Assembly: GCA_947044365.1 (NCBI GenBank)
Contig: OX345636.1
Coordinates: 34,353,212 to 34,417,211 of the forward strand
Source of the DNA: Petrosia ficiformis
Lineage: Eukaryota; Porifera; Demospongiae; Haplosclerida; Petrosiidae
Length of the DNA: 64,000 nucleotides
Direction of reading: 5' to 3'
Shown: one piece after another, positions 38,961 through 50,300 of the stretch
How positions within the stretch are numbered: the first letter of the stretch is position 1
Layout of the letters: every line of letters begins with the position of its first letter
Position numbers and translations under genes: made by a program
Notes under the pieces: generated by a model
The model's input: the letters and a program-made list of their open reading frames with translations, nothing else
The model's database searches: none
Told to the model about the DNA's origin: nothing

Positions 38961-41286
38961 TCGACAATCCTTCTAAAAGAAATCTCTGCATCATAAACTT
39001 AATTCCATACAACATTAAGCAGTGGCTTAAACAAGAAAGTGGCTCATCATAATGTAATGAAACACTTATCACTTCAACTATGGTAATAAGAATTACACTA
39101 AAAGAAGGAACTACATCTGTAAATGGTATAGCTGTTACTACCCATTTTTAACTGATATAATTATGATACATTGTACTTCATTTTAACCACTTCTCTACAT
39201 TTTCGTCTTTTCAAATTGCTTTAAGTGTCTCGTCTATTTTAATATCAACCAGAAATGAAGAAACAAACTAGTGTACCATGAAGTGAAGTGTCCCAAATCA
39301 TGTGATTCTCATACTTCATTCAGCATGGCTATGAGTCCTATTGTAACTATAATGGTATCTTAGCAAGATTCCGTGGGATTGTTGTTTTTTAAATAACAAT
39401 GTGGAGGAATCTTGGATGAATTTAAGGATATTTTGTTTAGTGTGGCAGACCAATGTATTCCCAAAGTTGTCCTACACAGAAGGAAGCGAACAAACTGGTT
39501 ATCAGATGAGACACTTAAGTTAATTAGGAAAAAGAAATGATTATATAAGCGGGTAAAGCGTACTGGGAAGAAAGAGACTTTAGACAATATAGATCGGTGA
39601 GTAATATTGTTAGAGATCTGACCAGGAAAGACCATTATACTCATCTGGAGGAGATCTCTCTTGACCTGCACAAAAATCAAAGGGCTTTTTGGAGATAAAT
39701 TAAGAATATAAGAGGGGCTAAGTTGGGCATCCCTCACCTTACCTACAGGAATAAAGTTCTTGTCAATGTTTTTTACAATGTCTATGCAAACTGGAGAACT
39801 ACCAAAAGATTGGAGAAGAGCCAACATTACTCCCGTGTTTAAAAAGGGGGATAAGAGCATTCCCTCTAATTATCGTCCAATAAGCCTCTCCAGTATTGTT
39901 GTAAAAATGCTTGAACGATTGATTCATAATCGAATGTCTGAATTTTGGAATACGAATAACAAACTAGTGTCTTTTCAGCATGGTTTTCGTAGGGGCCACT
40001 CCTGCCAAACCCAGCTGTTATCTACTGTTCATGATTGGGTCAAGTCAATTGATGGTAAAGCAAGCTCTCATGTAGTTTTCCTAGACTTTTGCAAAGCTTT
40101 CAATTCCGTCCCACACAGGCGGTTGCTCCTAAAATTGGAGCATATCGGGGTCAGAGGTACCCTACTTCGCTGGATTGAAGCATTTTTAAGTGATCGTGAA
40201 CAAAGAGTGCTTGTTGATGGTCATTCTTCAAACTGGGCACAAGTAACATCGGGTGTACCTCAAGGATCCATTTTGGGACCTTTGCTTTTCCTTGTATACG
40301 TAAATGACATAGGAACAAGTCTTAATTCAACTGTAAAGCTATTTGCTGATGATTGCATTCTCTACCGAGAAATAAGGAACAATGATGATGCACACAGTTA
40401 CTCCAATATGATTTAAATAAATTATACCTCTGGACTCAGCAATGGCTAAATGTGTCCAAGTGTAAGGTTATGAGGATAACGAAGAAGAAGATATTTATCT
40501 CCTTTGATTACAGACTCAATGACCTTTCTCTTGAGTGGGTTAACACTTTTAAATTTCTTGGAATTAAGATCACTCAGAGTTTATCTTGGTCGAAACACAC
40601 ATTGGAAGTTTCTTCCAAAGCAACTAGATTGCTTAATTTGCTGAGACGAAATATGAGTGGATGTAGCAAACAAGCAAAGTCAAGGGCATATGTTGCTCTG
40701 GTTCGACCACAACAGGAGACTAGTGTTCCAGTATGGAGCCCTTATGACAACGTTTCATGTGACTCGATTGAAAAGGTTCAGAAAAGAGCAGCTCGGTGGA
40801 TATGTGCAAAGTGGGACAAAGATAGTTTTCAATGGTCTCATTCATATGATGATTGCTGTCTTGAGCTGGGATGGCAAATCCTTAGGCAAAGAAGAAATCT
40901 GCTGATTTGCTATCAGTTATACAAGATGGTTAATCATCTGGATTGTTTGGTATTTGAGGACTATTATTCCTTTAATATTTCTATTACTAGATCCCATAGG
41001 TATTGTATAAACCTGCTACAGTCACGAGTTAATGTTTATCGATATTCCTTTTTTGTTAATGCGCCATTCCTATGGAATGCACTCCCTTTACATGTAGTGC
41101 TAAGTGGCTCGTATCATAGCTTTAAAAGTAAACTTAAACAGATACTGTAATATTAATGTACAAATGTCTGTATTATGTATGTTGTGTTCTTGTCTGTGCA
41201 TTGCAATTTATTTCATTGTTTTATTTCATTTCTCTTTATTGTTATATTATTATATATGTATGTATATGTATAATTTATATATATAT

Positions 41287-41352
<66 letters not shown>

Positions 41353-44300
41353 GTATATTTTTTTTTTCTCCAATAGGGGAGCACGTATATAGGAATACCT
41401 GTTGTGTAACCCTTTCTTTACAGATAAAATAATTTCAATTCAATTCAAAATCATCACTGTGCCAATATTTGCAATGTGGCACTCACAACTACGTTATATG
41501 TACAATGTATATCTATTACATCTCATTATTATTTAATATCTATAGATAGCTTTTGTTATAGCAAAATTAGATTATACTACAACTATGCAATGTAATGAAT
41601 TTGTCATGGAGTATCATTAATGAGTAATCCTTCACATACAGTAGCCACCATTGCATTGCCACTTAACATGATAGAGGCTATGTCCTCTACTGTAAGTGGA
41701 TAAACTTCTATTAACTACACCCCCTTTCTTGGAATGTGTTTCACATAATACTCTACTTCATGCATCGTAGTCAGACCTACTCACCTGGACATTGAAGTGT
41801 ATATCCACATTCCCTCTTCTCTATAAAGTTACGAGAAGTCAAGTTGATTCTACAATATTCTTTGAAACAGTCTACACACATGCAATGATTACAATCAAAT
41901 CTCACAACAGTATCTCTAGAGAGAGAGAGAGAGAGAGACAGAAAGACAGAGACCAGAGAGACAGAGTGAGACAGAGAGAAACTTAAATAAAAACAACAAA
42001 CAGAATAGTCATCTTGATCATTATTGAGATTCTCATGTCTGAATCCCAATAGCTTGTTACAGATAATTATACAACTTTGTAAAAGTATTCTTTGAGTAGA
42101 AGAAGAAACAAAGCAGTATGACAATGTCTCCTACAAATTTATCTTCAAATATATTTGCATTCACACACTTTGATAGCAGCTCCACAAGCATAGAAAAGTA
42201 TTTTTGCGGGAAAAATAATTGATAAACAATGTTGCAGTTTTATCATTGAATGGTTCTCTACTTTTAAAATGATTTCTGGCCATCTTGAAGGTCTTGTTAG
42301 TCACGAAAACACTTGCTATCAAATATGTATTACTTGCAACTAAACATACATAGACAGCCATTTTTTCCATGACCAACCTTACATCTTATATATATACTAT
42401 TATAGATGTAGGTTCTATTACTGGACTCTTTGATACATTAATCCTTGCTGAAAGCAACCATCATACATGTATATATGGATGTATAGGCTATAGAAACATG
42501 TAACTAGAACATATAACTAGTCTAGATACACATATACATGTATATACTATTAAGACAAGATCAGAAGGCTTCATATATACCTTGTTTCAAAGCATGATGC
42601 ACATGGTACATCCACAGTATTAGCTCTGATCATGTAAAGTGCCACACACTCCTCTGTCTCACCAGGTCGGCTGTCATGACCACCACACTTGAAAAAAAAT
42701 TCCTATAAATACGAGAAACGTATAAAATAAGAAAATACGAAATAAATTCAATTCAATAAAGAATGACATGTCCAGAAATCAACTGGGATTGTATAGTCAG
42801 TCTCCGTTACGCTATCCACAATAAATGTTTCAATATAGGATTGAATGACTGCTCATAAACTCACCTTTCTAGTATTGTAAATGTAAGCTCTTACACAGTT
42901 CTTATATTCTTTTCTACAGTACCATTCCAAAAGGATACTTATTTCTTTGGAACACTTTACCCCTGTAATTTCAGCCTCTTTGTCATAATTGAACTCCATG
43001 CTCATTACTTCAGTATATACATGTAAATTAAAGTTATTTTTTACATTTACGCTGGATTTAAATACTAAAGATCAACATTTGATCTTTCAGAATATTGTAA
43101 ACATAAATGGGAGTTGTGATGGAATTGCTTGGAATATGAAAATATAATAATAAAGTAAACTAAAATTCCATTGTGGTGATGTTGCAGTTGTTACAATTCA
43201 GTCATTTGTGTATATACACTAACAAATGCGAAACCATCTTGTGACTCTACTAACATCATCAGTATCTTTCAAGTATAATTCAACTCAAAAGTGTACATAC
43301 AATGTACTTCTTATCTAGTAATTATTCCTTGAGCTAATCATACCAGTGGGTATATTCTAACTATCATATATATTAGTGTTGTTTTAGATAACTATAACTA
43401 TAACTAGTCAATTTGTCTTTTAATTAATGAAACTACAAGTCCAATACAATAACTATAACTAACTAAAATGAAAATTGGCCAATAATGGCACTTTTAGTTA
43501 AACTAAAACCTTTTTTAGTAAGCCTAATATTACTTTCATTAATTGAACTATAACTAGTTTGAGAAACTATTATACAGTACATACTATAACTAAAAGCGGT
43601 CATTATGTTCAAACAACACTAATATATATGTACATGTACATCACAAGGGTGTAGACAAGGGGGGGCTTATATGAGCCCCCCAGCAGTGTTTCATATGTTG
43701 TATTGTTAATCAAGGAAATTATTATCTTGTAAATAAAAAAAATTAATAATGATTGTGTATTAGAAGTACATGTTGTGTATCTAAAAAGTCTTTTCTGCTT
43801 TCATTACATGATACAAACTCAGATAGGTTACCCACCCCAGAATGCAGTAATAGCTTCCACACTTTGTGCATGAGGGGGCACATCCCCTCCCTTACTATGG
43901 CATGTCAGCTAAGCCATCCCAGAATAAGGTTGGTGTCTATACATCATAATAATCAAGACTTACAGCATCTTGACCATTACATCCATCTTTATTACAGGTT
44001 CCTTGCAGTTTACGTTTTGTTAAAACATCATCCCAGTCTTGAGGATCCTATAACATGGTTATAAAATTAATATGAGATTGTGCTGATAGTGATGTCTGAA
44101 ATACAATATATATCTACCAATTAATGACATAATTATATATGTTAATATCTACACATGTACTCATGAAAATATACTGATTTTGACAGCATAATAATATAAC
44201 ACTGTATTTATATAATTATTATAATTATTTGAGGAGAGGCAAGTAATTAAAGTTTGTTCACTTTCATGATGACCTCAAAATTAGGATGTATAATATAGTG

Positions 44301-47300
44301 TATAGTTTAATGTCATTATATTATAACTCAATTCAAGCCTTCTATACACAAAATTAGAAAAGAAAGCATTCGTCTTTTTTCCCCACCAAACTTTGGAGGG
44401 CTAAGCAGGAATTTAGAAATATTGAGTCAACTTCCCTCATTTTACCACTCTTGTTCTACTCCCTAGTAAAAGATCACTTTCAAGTGCATTATACAAATTA
44501 TAGCATGAATACGTGGGTGTTTCAAATAATTTATAATGATTTATGGATGAATCAAACTCAACAGTGTACTATATTGTTTTGATACTACACGTTACTTTAC
44601 AGAAAATATAGCGTTGTCTATGCCTTTGATACACTCACACATCATATATGTACTTTAATATAGATACTACACTACACTATACAGTGTTCTGCCCACACTG
44701 GTCAGCACTGGTCGGGAATAACCACCACTCAGCATGAATTAACCACCACTCACATAATACATATACAGGCTACTGAGACAGAATTAAGTATAAACTGGAT
44801 AAACAGCACTAAATGCAATGTAGAATCCAACCACCACTCTAAATATCGGTACAACGTTATAGTTTAATACAGTACACATTAGCTATGTACAATGTTATAG
44901 TTTAATACAGTACACATTAGCTATGTACAACATTACAAATCATGACATATGTTAGCAGCTCTGGATGTGGGAAAATTAGTATTTTGTTATTTAATTGTTC
45001 CAAGCTGGTACAATTGAGTGGCTTACACATTTCGGTTGACCATTCTCTAAACAAATATCATTAAATATTCATAGCCACATCATTATGTATTCATTATCAT
45101 TACATAAATACACTAATTAATATTTTACTAGCTTACCATCAACACTATATAAATCCAAACTATTTATTTAATTTGTTATTTCACTTCCATATAACCCTAC
45201 ATAAGTACAGCTCTTTATATTTTGTTTTATAGCAGTGTAAGTACTTATGTAGGGTTATGTGGAAGTGATTTTGGGTCCTATGTTAGCTTCCCAACCTTGT
45301 TTGCATGCTTTTTGGGTTTTGACATCCCTACATATTCTTTCGTTTTTATTGAAAATGTTTTTTATTATTCTTGTTTCCATTGTTTTTTTTTCTGAATGGT
45401 GTGAATAGTTTTTTTGTAGATTGCAGAAATACTATATATATATCATTATGAAATAAAACAATCATAAATGCATTAAAATTTGTTCATCAATAAAAGTCAG
45501 TCTTTTATAATTATGTATTGATTATCATTCTCTTTCCCTTACAGATGATGTATATTCTCTATTTCACTTACAGCACTGTCTGCCATCCTACAAGAAGTAG
45601 TGTCAGTCACTGTGTCAACCATTCAGTATTCCAATGGTTATCATAGTATACAATATTATTATACAATGGCTTTAATAATTATTATATTCATTATTATAAG
45701 AATTATTTGCTCACAAATGCAAAAAGCACTTCCACCTTTTCAGTTCCGAGTCACGAATGCGCATGCGTAATTAAATTCCAATTAGGAAAATGGCGTCCAA
45801 TTCGAGATTAATTCTTTGTTACTACCGTACTCTCTGATAAATACTGCACTACACTGTATATTATACAACACTATTAGTAATTGTACTATTTTGTTACTTT
45901 TCACAATAATCCTTGTATACAGACACTGTTTCAACTAAATTGACGTTCACTAGATTTATCGTATAATACCCTTCCTGCATGACTGGCTGTTTCCATACCA
46001 CTAGAATAAGGAATCATTACTAAACTATTAACTATTAACTATTGGTAGTACACATTTACTACATAGTCTAGTAGTGGTATGTGTAATATGTGTGTGGGTC
46101 TGTATGAACTGTGTATTGATATTATAGGATATAAGTATTGTACTTACTCAAGCATGAAATTATTGTATTCTGTTTGTATAAGTATTATGTAATATAGCTA
46201 CCAGACATGGGTTCAAGTACAAGTACAAGTACAAGTACAAGTACAAGTACAAGTACAAGTACAAGAGCAATTAATGGTGCTGTACTTAAGTACTATCTCA
46301 AGTACATATCAAAGTACTTAAATCCATAATAAGTACCAACTATCAAAATTAATTGCAATTATATACTACATTAATTATCATTTAATTGCCAAAACCAATA
46401 ATTTATTTATCACTATGTAGTGCATTGTTACATTAAGTACTTTAAAGTACTGATCTAGAAACTCAGTACAAGTACAAGTACATCTATTTTAAACAAAAAG
46501 TACTTAAGTACAAGTACAAGTACTCCAGGGGTTGTACTTATTGTACTTAAGTACAAGTACCAATGTACTTGGACCCATGTCTGATAGCTACTATAGTATC
46601 CTTAATGACCATACATGTAATTATAGTACATTATAATTATCACTATTGTTATCACAGACATATACTATACCAGAGGTTTTGATGTTTTGAAGTATTGATT
46701 AAATTGGCTCACAAATGGTTAGTGTGTGCAAGGGTTGGGCAATAATTCAATATATTGCAATAATCATATCGCATGATTTGGTCTGCCAATATTATCGCAA
46801 TGGCAAATATTGTCTTACTACAATTAAATAATAGTTTAATATATATATGCAGTTTAAAAATACTATAACACTTAGTTTTGAGTCGTATGCTCTCAAAACA
46901 AGGATCAGAAGTGTCATCTTTTTAAAATGAGCCTATTTTTGCTATCATAAACAGTATCAATGAGTAGTTGCAATATCGCAATAATTACAAAACTTAATTT
47001 TCAATATCACTCAACCATAGTGTGTGTGTGCTACTGGGAAAATACCTTGAGCCAATTAACAAACAGTCATGTTATTACTGATAATATAATCATAATTAAC
47101 CGCACCATCTGGCCCAAAAGGAGAACTGTGTGGTACCAAATAACAAGCTGTTTGGGCCAATGGTGTGCTATTAAGAGCTTTAAAAACGCTGTTCTACATG
47201 CACATTGTATATGCAATTATACATTTATGTGTATCTATTAAGTACATAAGCACTCACAGTGCAGAACCCTTGCCACAATTGTAATTACTGACAACAAAAC

Positions 47301-50300
47301 AACATTACATTAACCCTCTGCTCCACCTACACGGGCAATTATAAAAGTACATTATAATCCTATTACACATAATATATTATGTAAACATTTAGTCTAAAAC
47401 ACCTTTTAGTACTTATTGTGGCTAAATAAACATTACAAGTCTATTGCAATAACCCCCAAGCCCTTTCTTCTCTCTCATAAAGCTTTCTCTCATTTCATAA
47501 AGCTTACAGTATTTGATTAACACATACTGAATCCCTATCTATACTCATGGTTCCTAAAGATACATATTATGCTCATAAATGTAATTTTGAATGGCCTGAC
47601 ATTAGTACTAATATAAAGTGCTCAAAATAACTTTCGGCTTTTTAGTTAACTAAACTATAACTAAATTTGCAATTACTATAACTAACTAAAATGAAAAATG
47701 GCCAATAATGGGGTCATCAAGGATAGTATAGTAGCTATATTACACATTCAAAATAGTATAATACTTATACAAACCACAGAATACAATAATTTGATGCTTG
47801 AGTAAGAACAAAAATATCCTGATATAACCCTAACAATGTCAGTACACCTAACATAATTATGAGACTATATAAATGTAAAAGAATTTCGTGACTTCTTATA
47901 CGAAGAAACAACCAATAACGGCACTTTTAGTTAGTTAACAAAAACTAAAACCCTTTTAGTTAGCCTAATACAGTGCAACATCACTAGTAAGTACCCATGA
48001 TTGTACGTACACTCGGATACTGCATACTAAAATCACATGACACAGCAACCAGTGTAACTACATGCAATATAAAACGTACCTGTTAACACGCACACTGTTA
48101 ATACGTATTTTCTTATAAACCGCACTATTAATTACGACACCACGTGCAAATAAATCGCTTATCACGTACTTCCGGTCACGTTTTTGAAGTGAAAAAAATG
48201 GCCAAATCGAAAAAGTCGATCTCTTTTGGCCAAAAGCTTGATATTATCACTGATATTGAAAAAGGAGAAACTCAAGCATCAGTTTGTCGAAGATTAGACC
48301 TATCAAAGACGACTGTAAGTACCATTTGGAGAAGTAGAGAGCTCCAATTCTATTATTATCATTATTAAAACTATTAAATATGTGTAAATATTAAGGTTTG
48401 GTTACAAAGTACCACGGTTTATAAGTACTATTTTGCAGTGCCCTAGGGGGTACTTACTATCAGAGTTGCACTGTATTATTTTAGTTAATTAAACTAGAAC
48501 TAAACTAAATGTTTGAGAATCCAGGCATAGTACAAATATAACTAAAAGTCTAAAATGACACTAATGTATATCCAATTATAATTATGTGTATTTATAAATT
48601 ATATGGGTGTTCATAATTTTTGTGTATATTTATAAAATTTAACTAACAAAATCTGTTCACATTCACAATGACCACACAATTAGGTTGTAACGCATGTATA
48701 TAATGTATAGCATAAGGTTAATACTACAACAAATAATGAAGTGATGGATTGAAACTTGACATACACAATAATTAACAGGATAAACATATGAAAATGGTAC
48801 AGGTAAAACAATATTGGTCATTCCAAATTAAAGTACATTTTTGTGAGGTCAAGTTGAATATGAACGACCTTTACATTAGCAGAGACATATTAATTGAATC
48901 TGTACTTTTGTAATTATGATAATTATTATATACACATGTAGTAGTGTATACAGTTATAACTAACGGTAGACAATAGGAATGCTTCATCTTTACAATCTGC
49001 ACATCGAACACGTAGTTTTCCAGGTTTCATTTCTTTACAAGCCTTACAAAATACAAAGAAACGATGACTAGACGTTCTTCCTGATTGGTTCCCTTGGCCC
49101 TCTTGAACTCCATCTCTAGCTTCCTGGTCTGTTGTTTCATTCGCTCCCATTTCACCTAATCTCTCCTCCACATTAGAGATAGTATGTGTTGGAAGTGACT
49201 GCACATCAACTGGTACACGCCCTCTTATGCAGTGTAAAGTGCTGTGTCCTAATACTCCAAATGTCTGTAGTATATAAAAATTGATTTACAACAAGAGAAT
49301 AAAACTATGAAATGAAACTACAGCATGATTTGGTATTGTACTGTTTGGGAATGAAATTACAACATGGTGGGAATGAGACTATTGTACTGTTTGGGAATGA
49401 AATCACGACATGGTTTGGAAATGAAACTACTATACTGTTTGGGAATGCAACAACAGCATGATTTGGGAATGAGACTACTGCTATAAGGCTTTTTTAATAC
49501 TATAGCAAGGTTTTGGAATGAGACTACTGCTACTGTTGTTGTCTTTTTAGTGAATGAAACTGCTAGTAAGTGAAACAATGTTCAGTCATTAGTCACTTAA
49601 AGGTTTGATAATCACTAAACATTTCATAAAGCTTACAGTATTTGATTAACACACACTGAATCCCTGTCTATCACTCATAGTCCTAAAGATACATGTTATG
49701 CTCAGAAATGTAATGTTTGGGATATCAAATGGCTTGACATTAGTACTAATATACAGTGCTCAAAATAACATTCAGCAATTGGCCATTTTTTTGACATTTT
49801 GGCTTTTTGTCAGGACAAAATTACATTTGACTGGATAAATTGTCTAATTAGTTATAAGAATAACAACAAGATGAGTATAGTAACCTCACAGCAAGGTTAA
49901 CTAGTAGTCATGGCCTAGTGGGTTACTTCTATATCTCATGAGCCATACGTGGGTACAGTGCTGGTTTATGAGACGTTTTTTTAATACTAAACATAATCCA
50001 CAATTTGCTGGTCAAATATTGTTTGGTCCAGATGTTTCTGCTGGACACTTTCAAAGACTATCTCAAGCACTGAGTTTATACAGCATATACACTGGAGACA
50101 TTAGTACTATGTTGTTGTTTGGAACTTGTAAACAGCAAATAGTACAAAAAATTCCACAGAGGTTATATCTGTAATTCTGTATTCATATTATATTGTTCTC
50201 TCTTAAAGTTATTAATTATTACTTTTTAACAGTAAACTGTATTCGAATCAAAATGTTCTTTTTAAGAATAATAATTACTGCATTTTAATTTATTTGAAGA

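Larger units (their letters stand above)
47640..48565. mobile_element. TTAGT-family MITE split by two insertions
   Basis: Pieces at 47,645-47,718, 47,925-47,968 and 48,476-48,565 line up with one TTAGT-family element. The first gap holds the repeat of 18,579; the second holds the Tigger/pogo derivative. Confidence 0.65.

Noticed and set aside
39360..39860. Minus-strand 166-codon frame
   Set aside because: Antisense to the 5' part of the LINE; no independent motif.
46202..46583. A CRISPR or regulatory hexamer array
   Set aside because: The (ACAAGT)n run lies inside an element with inverted ends and an 8-bp target duplication, in a eukaryotic genome.
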